Origin: Polytrichum commune
Taxonomy: Eukaryota > Streptophyta > Polytrichopsida > Polytrichales > Polytrichaceae
Assembly: GCA_950295325.1 (NCBI GenBank)
Contig: OX485807.1
Location: forward strand, 25,331,666-25,395,665
Length of the DNA stretch: 64,000 nucleotides
Direction of reading: 5' to 3'
The translations under genes and the position numbers were made by a program. Below the pieces are notes generated by a model. The model saw nothing but the letters and a program-made list of their open reading frames with translations, was not told the DNA's origin and did not search any database. Below, one piece after another: positions 22,370-32,872 of this stretch; position 1 is the stretch's first letter; each line of letters begins with the position of its first letter.

Positions 22370-23944
22370 AAATGACCTTGAGTTGAATGCCACATGTTAC
22401 AATTGTGTTTCAACATTGTCATACACATTACATCTGCAATTGCTTCTCAGATCTAATATTAACGCAGGGTTCAAATACTATTACTTCTCATTTCTACTAC
22501 TAGTGCCCATCCCTGTGAAAATTGGCCTAACTTTCTGTCTTGGTATGAAAATTGCTGCAATGGCTTGCTTCTGGAGGGAACTCTTAAGTAACCTTCACAA
22601 ATCCAATGAATTAAGCTCTTGTCAATTTCCTGCATTTTTGAGTATTTTCAATTTGTTCAACTCGTGTGGAGGTACTTGCGTTGCTGTATGCTGACTCCCC
22701 TGTGGCTGACTTCCCAGCAGCGGCCCTTCTGTTATAGGTATTTGGTGCTCGATGTTAACTTTCGTGTGGCAGTTCAGAATGTAGTGTTTCCATAGATGCC
22801 TTTTCTGTTGGTTCCATATCTTTTTGCTGTGCTCCAATCCCATCCAGGCACCTTGCAGGATCGCACCAATGGAACAGTCATTGCTGGAGAGGGCTTGGAT
22901 GGGCCTGCATTGGAGTAAGGTATGTGGGCCTTATGTCATCACTCTTCATAATTGGACACCTTCATTCATTTAATGTGGCGTAGCAGAGGAAATCACGATG
23001 GTTGCCTTCTGCCCTGGGCAGAATGCAACCATCAAGCAAACGAACAGCAGGTAGATGAGAGTATGTGCAGGAGATGAGCAGGGCTTAAAACTGATCCAAT
23101 TTTTTTTTTATCATAAGGTGTGTGGCCCTATGATCGTGGGCACTTCCAACTCCACATACAGTTTTGGGCCATTGGATCATACCAGGAATTGTCTATTCTA
23201 CTCAGCAAATGTCATGAATCATGCAGTTTGTCACTCCCAGTTTTACTATCGGAGTTTCACGAGATGCAAAAGATATAAGAGGTCAAAATGAAGATTCTCA
23301 TTCTCTTTAGGTGTAGCATAGGCCCTCTCCATTGTGTTAACAACTGAACCTAGAATGGTGTCTATATTTTGAGCCCAAAGCATTGTAACACATGTCTTTT
23401 TGGTGTTGGTCTGATTCTTTACTACAAGGCTTGTGATCACTCTTCTTTCTTTCCTCCCACTTGCCTGACAGCCCTACTTGCAAATGGAAGTTGGATAAGT
23501 GCACATATGGTGGGAGTTGTAAGCTGGTCAAGCAAAGACCAGCAAGGAAAGGAAATGGTCCTGATACAGAAGTCAAGACCATGTTTACTAAATGCATGGC
23601 AGAAGACCAGTGTGGCAGGCACATTACCCACTGTGAGATGTAGCCTTCCTTCCGCACATCTGCTAGAAGGTGGAAGAACATCCTTCAATTCTTCACTTGT
23701 GCTATGGGTACAGATAACAAGGGGCTGCTTCACCTCCTTGCCTCTCCACCTGGAGTTCACCTGATAGGAATCCAGTCTCTAGAAATTGTGAATCTCTTTC
23801 GACTCATGTAGGTAATGTGCAGGCTGATGTGACTCGGAGAGGGTGCTGTTGATTGTTTTTCAAAACCATGTTTTTCATAGGTAGAACATGCTACAGGAAA
23901 TTGTAAACGGTGGAGTCAGCAAAAATCATATAGTAACCTTAAGT
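22370..23944. other. No gene supported
   Basis: Contains words that recur near the SRPK 3' side: GGTATGTGGGCCTTATGT at 22919 (compare 29590) and GATTCTCATTCTCTTTA...TGTGTTAAC near 23293-23340 (inverted at about 29715-29780). Frames on both strands at 23369-23764 overlap each other and show no domain. Confidence 0.4.
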
Positions 23945-24545
23945 GATCTATATGCTCTTCCCCAAACATTTAGGGTGAAGTGATCAAGTCAACGTTCTCA
24001 AAGGTTGCTAAAAGGCATTCCCTCTTCCTGTTTAATGTTTCTGATAGTCTTCGTTGTTCCAACTGACTCGGAAACGACAGTCATCCAGCAGGTCAAGGCC
24101 GAACACATTTTCCACGAGATTACCATCATAATATCCTTACAGAGCTCGCTCTTTCAATTCTGATTTGGCGAAGCTTTCTTGAAGAGCTTTAAACGCAATA
24201 TACTGATAAATTTCTGTTGAAGCTATCTTGCAAATAGAATACTGGGGGTATCACCTAAAATTGTCCTATATGACTCCCTTTCCCAAACATACAAGGTGAA
24301 GTCAAGTCAATGTGCTACAAGGTTGCTGAAAGGTATTTCCGTATCTTTTCTGAGGTTTCTGACAGTCTTTCAGTGTTCCAATTGAAAAGACATGAGTCAT
24401 CAAGCAGGTCAAGGCAGAAAACATTTTGCACCAGATTACCTTCACAATAATGCTTTCAGGGAGCTCTTGCAATTCTGAATTTGCAAAGTTTCCAACAGAT
24501 TCAAATGCAAATCGCTGATAAATTTCGGTTGCATCTTACGCAATC
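23945..24545 (+). repeat. Two-copy ~310 bp tandem duplication
   Basis: Copies at about 23945-24240 and 24262-24545 share, in order, CTTCCCCAAACAT or CTTTCCCAAACAT, GGTGAAGT, AAGGTTGCT(A/G)AAAGG, GTTTCTGA(T/C)AGTCTT, AGCAGGTCAAGGC, CAGATTACC or GAGATTACC, and GCTGATAAATTTC or ACTGATAAATTTC. The divergence is substantial, so the duplication is old. Confidence 0.75.
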
Positions 24546-24667
24546 AAAACACTTGACATCACTTAACAATTGTCCACATGAAGGGTTTTACGTTGTCAGG
24601 CGTCAATTTTGATGATGCCACCGTTTAATTTCTTGCAAGAATGGATGGGTTTGAGAAAGAAACTCAC

Positions 24668-26345
24668 TTAGGTCTCGTGCAGTGCGAGCACCACGGCGTT
24701 CCATCTTGGCTCGAGCTCGGCCGTATTTCGCAATCTCGTGGCCATATCCACAATCTAAAAATTCCTGAGCCGTTAGCTCTGTCAGATGTGAGGCCATCTC
24801 CTCCTCAAATTTAGCGATCACAAGCCTCCGGAAGTCGGATCCCTTCGTCACCGTGGCTGCCGTCTCGGCTCTCACCAATTTCCTCCTTAACCCCATGGCC
24901 ATATACTTGTGCCGCAGATCGCCAAAAAATTGAACCTCGTTGTTGATAATGTCCGAAGATCAATAGGGTATTATATTTCTTGGTATGGATGGGATCATTA
25001 GCTACCTGCCTCATCTTCTTGATTATGAAAAACATCAGGGTCTCTCCGAAGGTGAACAGGTGCCGCTGGATGGGCACCGGGAGCACCCGTCCACTTTCTG
25101 TATCTCCTCACAACTGCCTTCTCTTCATATCATGAGCTCATGCGTTTCATCGTCGTCATGCACATGGATTTCGATCGAATTCCCTCAAAGGATCACAGGA
25201 GGGAGTCCAGCGAAGAAGGTGGTTACAGTTCATCATTCGTCTTGATGATGAGGTGATCGGCACTTTGTTGTGATGTGCTTATGCATGATGAATGTTGAAT
25301 GCTGTGAATGGTTTTCCTCCTACATCATCATGGCACCCAAATTCCTGCATTACGACTTGGCCTGCAATGATTTTTCGTAATGTTGTTCTCATGGAATCAA
25401 TCCTTCATCTTGTCTGCTATTTTGATCTTCATGATTGAGTATTGTAGTGCTGGGAGTTGTTTCTTTGCCGCTCATCAGCATCACATCGACAATTTGCCAC
25501 CCGGGCACACATACAAGGATCCTGGCATTGGGGAGAAACCGGGCTCAGAGTCATCATCATTTGGTCCAGTTCATCTTTCCAGTAAATTCTTGTTTGCCAT
25601 GTATATTTTTCCCGCCAACCCCAATTTCTATAACTCACAGCAGCGGCTACTCTGCCTAACTCGTAGCTCGCCATTTACACGTCTTTTTAGAAATTTGAAG
25701 CCCAAGGACCTTTTATGCGAAACCACTCACTTGACTGAAAATTTTAGCTTGATCATGTCACATTGTTGTATATGTCAGCATTGCCGCCTTGATCTGCCAC
25801 CTGCACTTCGTAACATCATCACTCTACTCGTCGGTCTCTTCTGTTTCCAGCGAGAATGCTTCAGAATGTGTCGAGTCTGTGTGATGTATTTCGATGCCAT
25901 TTCGTCGACCACAAAAGTGTTTTCCTCGTGACAAACATTTGAAATTAGATTCCGAATCTGTCTTTCATGCTTGAAGATCATTTCTGACTCCCTTTGGGGC
26001 CGAAAATATAGAATCATGATCAGAACGAAGGCCGTGGATCATGCCGTTGATTCCCAGTTCCCTTAGAAAGACCAGCTTTCACCACATTGGGTACCAAACT
26101 GCTCCACCATCAAATATTCTGTTGGAAACGGCCACTATACTGCGTCGGAGTAGATTTCATGAATTGTGATAAACACGCATGTTTCCGTAGATTCCTTGAT
26201 TAGAAGGTGACCACCCGCGAGCCTAACCATTGCAAATCTTTCAGGAATCATGGTGCACCAAGATACGGTGCTGAGAATTCCTTCCTGCAGCCGTAGCCAT
26301 CTTCGAAGCCTACGTTCCATGACCATGTGTGGAGCAAACCATTCC
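24668..26345 (-). CDS. Candidate spliced gene of unknown function (minus strand)
   Basis: Open segments separated by splice-like signals. In minus-strand order: 26345-26135 (after TGTGTTCAG; contains WFAPHMVMERRLRRWLRLQE), ~26000-25805 (contains ENTFVVDEMASKYITQTRH, ends before GTGGCA), ~25100-25016 (contains PIQRHLFTFGETLMFF, ends CAG|GTAGCT), and 24935-24668 (contains QFFGDLRHKYMAMGLRRKLV and FEEEMASHLTELTAQEFLDC, ends before GTGAGT). The last two join in phase 0 across an 80 bp intron. Joins between the earlier segments are not resolved, and neither start nor end is defined. No family is recognised. Composition is more GC-rich than the flanks, which supports coding. It may be a real gene or a decayed one. 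Its 5' end would lie ~300-400 bp from the SRPK start, head-to-head. Confidence 0.35.
25380..25931 (+). other. 183-residue open frame, doubtful
   Basis: The frame begins MLFSWNQSFILSAILIFMIE, which would look like a signal peptide, and contains several Cys. It overlaps the minus-strand exon at ~25805-26000 and has no family features. I consider it less likely than the minus-strand gene but cannot exclude a small secreted protein. Confidence 0.2.
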
Positions 26346-26479
26346 CTGAACACAAACAAAACAACCATCAAAAACTGGGCGTCAGTCCTGACGAAAGTAA
26401 CAATCCACCTCCAAACACCAAAGCTACGTACTTTCTTGAACAAAATAAAATAGAAGACTAAATCATCAAGAGCAACCAC

Positions 26480-26762
26480 TCAGGGTGTGATGAATTTCCT
26501 GTCAAACGGTAAGAATGAGAAACTTTGAAAGAGGAAGCTCACCTTAAGCTCTTAAGATAGCAGTCGTGACAGGATTAAGATGTCGAGGCGTGAGCAAAAA
26601 GTTATGAATCTTGCACCCCAAGGGCTGGACGAAACCATCATCAACACTCACAAGCTTTACACTTCCACTAAATTCCTGCAAATTAAACAAACCACTTCAA
26701 CTTCCCACACTTGGGATGGGTAATTTTAAGTACGGTGGACTTGTAGGTGTAAACGGCAACAA
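26480..26762. promoter_or_regulatory. Possible shared (bidirectional) promoter
   Basis: A ~280 bp gap between the minus-strand candidate gene and the SRPK start at 26763. No clear TATA box or named element is visible. The divergent arrangement is inferred from the flanking frames only. Confidence 0.25.
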
Positions 26763-28676
26763 ATGACAAAAACTAGAAAGGCGGCTATGGCGTACAAGAA
26801 GATAACTTCAGCGCTGAAAGGAGCAAAGATTCCGAGTGGGAGAAGGATGACCAAGGCAATGGGAAGTACAGGACCGAAACCCAAATTGAAGAAGATGCCA
26901 AAAATGAAGAGAAAGGCAAAGAAACCACGAAGAGAGAGTGTGCGAAGCTTGACATCGAGCGGTGGCAACACCGAAGGTTCAGAGGAGGAGGATCAGGAGG
27001 AGATGGATGCCGAGACAAGCGTTGATGCATCATCTCGAAAGCCATCACCGAGGGACTCCAAGAGTGATGCTACCTCAAGAAGCTCATGGGCCAGTAGCAT
27101 AGGGGCACCATCCGAGAGCCATAGCAGCGAGTGCGTGGATTCGGAGGCTGAGAGTGACGAAATCAACGCACATGAGTCTCTCCATGTCGAAGTTGGAAGC
27201 ACATTCAAGCAAGGTCGGTACAAGGTGCACAGGAAGCTTGGCTATGGCGCCTATTCCACCGTGTGGCTAGCCTGGGACCAAACAGACAACAAGTATGTAG
27301 CGCTAAAAATCCAGAATTGCTCCAAGGATTGCACGAAGGCAGCCATGGAGGAGATCAAGATCCACAAACAAGTCGCTGCGAAAGATACCGCGGGGGATAA
27401 GTCTGTGGTAACCCTACTGGACCACTTCGAGCACCGGGGATCCTCGCATAAGGCAAAGCATGTGTGCATGGTGTTCGAGTATTTGGGAGACAATTTGCTA
27501 ACTCTCCTCAAGGCCAACAAATACAAGGGGTTACCCTTAGATGTTGTCAAAAATCTCTCAAGGCAGATCCTCACAGGCTTGAATTACCTCCACAATGACC
27601 TAAAAATCATCCACACAGACTTGAAACCCGAGAATGTGTTGCTCATGTCGCCCCTGGACCCATCCAAGGACCCCAGAAACACTAGCCATGGGGTTGGAGC
27701 CATTCCGAAGAGACATCGCTCCCCCACTCCAGCACCCCCGAAAGTGCAGCCTGGCACCTCCGAACCTCCCAACATGGAGGATGACAAAGGTGACACCCGA
27801 TCCAGAGCTGGATCGAGAGCAGCCAGCCCTGCGAGCAAAGGAAGACAAGAAAACATGGGGAATAATGAAGATGCACAAGGGGCCAGCCATGCTGCATCAA
27901 CAGCCATTAATGATGCTGGGAAGCAGCACGTTGAAGAAACGGGGCAGTTAACCTCCGAGCCTTCACTCGACAGGCTTGCCATTGACTCCGACCCCGACAT
28001 AGCCAGAGACTCCGACATGTACAACAAACAAAGAAAATGCTCCTCGAAGGCTAACCCTTCCTCTCCATCACAGCAGCAGCAGCAGCAGTATCAGCAATCT
28101 GCCTTACAGCAAGTGAAGTTCTGTCTCCCTAAACCTGGAAGAAGGGCAGGGAATGATGGAATTGGACCCATTGACATCCGCTGCAAGATTGTGGACTTAG
28201 GCACCGCATGCTGGACTGATAAGCATTTTACCGATGACATCCAGACTCGCCCTTACCGATGCCCCGAAGTGCTTTTGGGCGCCAAATACTCCACTTCGGC
28301 TGACATGTGGTCTTTTGCGTGCCTTGTATTCGAGCTGGCCACCGGGAACGTGCTATTCAACCCTCGCACTGGTGGCAGTGATTACAACCGTGATGAGGAT
28401 CATTTGGCACAGATTACCCAAATTCTTGGCCCCATCCCCAAGAAGCTGCTTGACTATGGTGTCCATGCAAGGGAGTATTTGACGAAGCGGGGGGAGCTTC
28501 GTAGGATGAAGTCACGACGTAGCTGTCCATTGCACAAGCTGCTTGTCAAAGATTACAAGTTCAACGAGAAGGATGCACAGGAGTTGTCCGCCTTCTTGAT
28601 TCCTTTGCTGGACTTGACACCGGAGAATCGCCCCACCGCTGACCGATGCCTGCAACACCCTTGGCTTATGTCATGA
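26763..28676 (+). CDS. SR-protein-specific kinase (SRPK family), intronless
   Basis: A serine/threonine kinase of 637 residues that would phosphorylate RS repeats of splicing factors in cytoplasm and nucleus. Residues 1-60 are strongly basic and 65-145 Ser/acid-rich. The kinase starts at ~152: glycine loop GYGAYSTVW 161-169, lysine in VALKIQ ~182, HTDLKPEN 284-291 (Thr in place of Arg is the SRPK hallmark), DLG 478-480 in place of DFG, RPYRCPEVLLG ~496-506, DMWSFACLVFEL ~514-525, and a C-terminal lobe ending RPTADRCLQHPW. A ~180-residue spacer (295-470) splits the lobes, as in SRPKs, and holds a Gln run. Plant SRPK genes usually contain introns, and this one has none, so it may be a retrocopy or a lineage that lost them. 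All catalytic residues are present. Start ATG 26763 follows CAACAA; an in-frame ATG at 26787 is the alternative. Confidence 0.95.
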   Translation: MTKTRKAAMAYKKITSALKGAKIPSGRRMTKAMGSTGPKPKLKKMPKMKRKAKKPRRESVRSLTSSGGNTEGSEEEDQEEMDAETSVDASSRKPSPRDSKSDATSRSSWASSIGAPSESHSSECVDSEAESDEINAHESLHVEVGSTFKQGRYKVHRKLGYGAYSTVWLAWDQTDNKYVALKIQNCSKDCTKAAMEEIKIHKQVAAKDTAGDKSVVTLLDHFEHRGSSHKAKHVCMVFEYLGDNLLTLLKANKYKGLPLDVVKNLSRQILTGLNYLHNDLKIIHTDLKPENVLLMSPLDPSKDPRNTSHGVGAIPKRHRSPTPAPPKVQPGTSEPPNMEDDKGDTRSRAGSRAASPASKGRQENMGNNEDAQGASHAASTAINDAGKQHVEETGQLTSEPSLDRLAIDSDPDIARDSDMYNKQRKCSSKANPSSPSQQQQQQYQQSALQQVKFCLPKPGRRAGNDGIGPIDIRCKIVDLGTACWTDKHFTDDIQTRPYRCPEVLLGAKYSTSADMWSFACLVFELATGNVLFNPRTGGSDYNRDEDHLAQITQILGPIPKKLLDYGVHAREYLTKRGELRRMKSRRSCPLHKLLVKDYKFNEKDAQELSAFLIPLLDLTPENRPTADRCLQHPWLMS

Positions 28677-29420
28677 AGGAATTCGATGTCTTCGAATTGC
28701 GTGGATCGAGACACTGGTGGCGGTCAGCATTCGAATTAGATGCAGAGTGAAATAGCATAATGATGATTCCCTTAATTCGTGATGAAGTTCGAGATGATGA
28801 TGAGCTTCAAGCAGAGGCTGTTCTTCTTCCGAGGGTTCTGCTGATTGATCACGAGGCAGCTTCCCTTGACTGATTTGTTGTGATGTGAACATTTTTTAGG
28901 AATGCACATGTGTCGATTGAGAAATTAAAACACTATTGCTCACTCCATTTTGGAAAATGTTTTGGGAACATTTTACCTTGGGAAGACAACAAATTGGACT
29001 CCTGGCTACATGTAATCCCACAACAGGAGTCTTGAATGCGATCCTCTAAGAAATGAAATCGCTGTGGATGCGCCCTCTCATCGTCTTCGAATGCGACGAT
29101 CGATACACCGGTGTCGACTGCATTCGAAGACGCATGGTGGATTGGCATGATGATTTCATTTCGAGATGATCTTCATGCAGAGAAGTGTACTGAGGATTTT
29201 GCTGGTTGATCACGAGGCAGTATCCCTTTGTTTTGTTGTGTTGACATGAACACTTTTTAGAATTGCACATGTGTCGATTGATAAACGAAGACGCTATGCT
29301 CAATCGGATTTGAAAGAAGTTTTGGGGACATTTTACTGGGAGAGAAAACAAAGGATTCCTGGCAGGCTTCATTGATGACTAGTGCACGCAATACCACAAC
29401 GGGACGAGTGTTAGAAGAGT
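28677..29420 (+). repeat. Tandem duplication of the SRPK 3' flank
   Basis: Copies at ~28680-29040 and ~29060-29415. Shared words in order: ATGTCTTCGAATTGCG or ATCGTCTTCGAATGCG, TCGAGATGAT, GCAGAG, TTCTGCTG or TTTGCTGG, TTGATCACGAGGCAG, GCACATGTGTCGATTGA, TTTTGGG(G/A)ACATTTTAC, GGATTCCTGGC or GGACTCCTGGC, and ACCACAACGGGA or CCCACAACAGGA. The segment begins at the stop codon, so the duplication covers the 3'UTR and not the kinase. Confidence 0.8.
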
Positions 29421-31371
29421 TTCACGTCCGTGTTTCTTGAGATCGATAAAATGGCAGCGAGCAGAATAGTAGGTTTCTGTGCACGCTAAGTCTTCTCTTA
29501 AGTACACTCGTTGATTCTCATAGAGACAAACTTTAGGAGGCCTTCCTTCTCTAATCCATGCATTCGTTTGCATGTGAAGATTGGTTCAGGTATGTGGACC
29601 TTATGTGGTCACTCTCTTAATTGAACACCTATATTTGAGTGCTATATGGCACAGTTGTCGTAAAGAACGGACAAGCAAAAAGACGCGTGCTCGAAATACA
29701 GACATTGTTTTAGGTTCAACACTTAACACAAATGGGAGGGTCTACTGTATGATCAGTTCAAGGCAAAGAGAATCTTCTCTTTGAGCTCTTGTAACTTTTG
29801 CAATCTAAATTCATTTCTGAAACTTGAAACGACGATCTTTGAGATTCTCAATTGCTAACCAGACGATATTGCCCACAATAGGGCCCCATACCTTAGAAAG
29901 AGTGGAAAGGAATTGGACAAGCCTGCTTGATTGCTACAAGGACTGCAGACACCTCTATGGGCGGTAAGAGGTTCTGAGTTTCTTTGTAATTCTAATGAAG
30001 GCGTACTTTTTTTCTTCTTCCAACTGTACACCTAAACCTTCAGGAACTCTTTCCAAGCGGGGCTTTAAGGAAGTTGCCGAGCTCTCTGTCTTGGTCAGCA
30101 TCAGATGCTAGAGCTAGGGCTCGGAAGTGCACATCAAACAAAGCAAGTAAAATATGAGGTATGGTGAAGCGGCCTAAACCTTGACAACAGCCTCAATGTA
30201 TTAATTTTGGTGCCTCAACCAGTGTTGTAAGAAATCCCTACAAAAGTCTTGTTACATTCTTTCCTTTTCCTTCTCAGATTCATACTGCTGTTCATGGACT
30301 AGGATTGTCCGTCCTTCGTGTCCACCTCTGGGGCAAGGTGCCAATAATGTCAACTATGGGTCCTTCAGACGTTCGTTCTTTCTTGTAATAAGGATACCCT
30401 CCGGGATATCGACCCCTTCCACTAACCATGACATCTGGTCTAGGTTGTATTGAGAAGTCCATAAGCTATTTGAATCCGGAGAACAGAGTCTTCAAAAGCA
30501 ATTTTCCAACAATTTTGAAACACAACCTCTTTCAAGGTTGGCATGTCATTTGGGATGCATCAGGAGTAGGGGTACAGGTGTTCTCATCCAGTGTAGGTTC
30601 TATATGTTCTGAAAAGAGCCAATACATTTTGTCCCCAATTGTTCACAGGCTGCGACTCAAAGTTCTTGAAGATTGGGGAAATATGTAAGGTTGTAAGCTT
30701 TCCTATTTTCTAAACGTGGAAAGCAGTTAGCCATGTATGCAAAACCACCTCCACGAGAATTGGGAAGTTCTTGGAAGGCATCACTTATAAGGACGTGAAA
30801 GGTGTGAAAATTTAATTGGGGAGGGTCCTTCTGTAAACCATCATTTATCCAAGGAGATCAGGCAATTCCAAGTTCACGGTGTTAACCAAGCTTCACAGTC
30901 GCCCTGCAGTTGTCAGTGTCTATATCTTTCTTCTGGATTCAATGTTCCAAATCTTTTATCTCTACATGCAGTTCCTTCCCTCCTAAGTTGTGATTAGGTT
31001 TTCAAACAGAGCTCAATTTTATAATTATACTAAAATAGTGCAAAACAACACTCAACACCTCATCAGCACTACGGCCATAGCCATATTGCACACTTTACGC
31101 CATAGCTTATATCCTGTTGGAACAACTACTTTTATGATTTCTAACACCCGGGTAGAAGAGGAATGAAATTTCCAGTGTGTATGCCTGTATGTATAGTGCG
31201 ACGAGGGCTTCAGTGATGCCACTGTAATTTCTTTAACGAGGACACTTTCGTAAGCACTTTGACAAGGGCTTCAGTGATGCCATTGTAATTTCTTTAAACA
31301 ACAGCTCTACTAAGATTTCATGTAAACTTTTTTAGCTTATCACATTATGTCATCAATTACCTTGTTGCAAG
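29421..31371. other. No gene supported
   Basis: Contains the repeat words shared with 22.9-23.4 kb (29590 direct; ~29715-29780 inverted) and a ~60 bp tandem duplication near 31204-31300 (GGGCTTCAGTGATGCCA twice, each followed by TGTAATTTCTTTAA). No convincing upstream exons of the PDI-like gene were found. Confidence 0.4.
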
Positions 31372-32872
31372 GAATCAGAGCCAGCCTCGTGTGATCGATG
31401 GCACTAAAGATCCTAAAGCTTTTGAGTGGATTTCAAAGCGAAATTTGGTGCCTCGGTAAGCTAGAGTTTCAAATTTAGTATATTATTTCTCTTGATATTG
31501 GTACCATCTTTAGCCAGTGTCTCTTGACACAATGCAAGAAGCGCAGGATTACCTAGTATCTTTGAGTTATGACTTTCCCAAACTAAGATATCCATCTGCT
31601 TTGTGGATGAATACTCTTGAGATTTATGAGAACAAACTTGTCTATGCAGGTCTCCCTTCTTGTGGATACACATGCTGGAGCTGATGACTCTTACAAAACT
31701 GCGTATCCTGAGGCAGCGAAGGCTTTCCACCCAAAGGATATTGGGTTTCTCATAATATCTAATACGGCAGAGGGATTCAATGCATCGAAGGTCGGTTTCC
31801 ACTGACTGGACATCCACTCATTTGAACGCTGATATACATAATACACAAGATTTTTCCTTTTTTTGGATGGGGTTTTAGCTGGAGTGTTGCACCATGAGTT
31901 ATGTTCTACTAAGAGAGATTGAGTAATTGGAGTTTTTCTTTGCTTTGGGAAGAATGTGGAGCTTATCCTTATATTTGCATACCCTGTGTGGTATGGGTTG
32001 CTAGCACTTGAGGTGAGGTATAATTACGCTGACAATAAATATGTGCATCACAACATCAAGTCGACAGAAATCTCCAACTGGCTGCAACTTGTTCCGGTGA
32101 AGTGTTTGCCTTTCACATTCTACATTATATGGTTTCTGTTCCTCCACTCTCACTAGCGCATCTTCAATCATAAGCACACATGTAAACATAATTTTTTTCT
32201 AATTGTGTGTTCCTTGCGTGCAACACAGCCGGTATGTTTTTGCCTAAGCCCCTGCTTTCGCTTCACAGGATGGAAAGGTCGATGAACCGTATGCAAAGTC
32301 TGATGAAGTTCCAGAGGAGAATCACTTACCAGTGATGATGGGTGGTGGTGATGGTGGTATTGCACTCAGGGAAGAACGGTAGGTAATTTGCAAATTCCTT
32401 CTCTGATCATTCTAAGAATTTCCATCAACTTTTGTCATATCAGATTCGCAATGATTATCACCACCAACATTGGCATTTGGAAGATTTTGGTGATGTTACA
32501 TGTTAATAAGATTCATCCTGTTAGCAAGGGATGCCTTGCACCAGTACTATATGGTGCTTCCTAGTTCATCCTTTTTGGTGCTGAACTGTAATGTCCACGT
32601 CAGATTTCAATGAGTTTAGGGTTTAGGGTAAGAATATCTTGTGGCAAACTTCCAGTGAAAGCATCCCAAAGTAGTTGGTAAATGCCACTCCTGAGTGGAA
32701 CATGGACAGTAGTATTGTGTCCAGCAGTGGGTATTAATACATATTATTTGTGTGCTTGACAATGCACTGCTGTTGGTTCTCTGGTGTCAGTGGAGCAGAG
32801 CTTGCAGTCTCTACTCTTGACGAACTTGCAGTTAATTTTGTAAACTACTCAGATATTGTCTTTGCCAAGATG
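31372..32872 (+). pseudogene. Protein disulfide isomerase-like gene remnant
   Basis: Exon-like blocks: 31372-31455, 31650-31790, 32013-32096, 32269-32378 and 32791-32872, all bounded by AG and GT. They read as PDI b' domain through the start of a': DPKAFEWISKRNLVPR; PEAAKAFHPKDIGFLIISNT; NKYVHHN and ISNWLQ; then DGKVDEPYAKSDEVPEENHLPV, which matches the PDI linker pattern DGK-x-K-S-(x)PIPEEN; then TLDELAVNFVNYSDIVFAKM, which matches the helix after the active site. PDIs are ER oxidoreductases. The CGHC site that should precede LAxxLDEL is absent (GAE instead), as are the N-terminal a and b domains and everything after AKM. The last three joins are in phase; the first is out of phase, so an exon is missing. 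Most likely a truncated, dead copy. Confidence 0.6.

Noticed and set aside
27584-28027. 147-residue antisense frame in the SRPK gene
   Set aside because: A shadow of the kinase spacer; the sense strand has an unambiguous kinase with all motifs.
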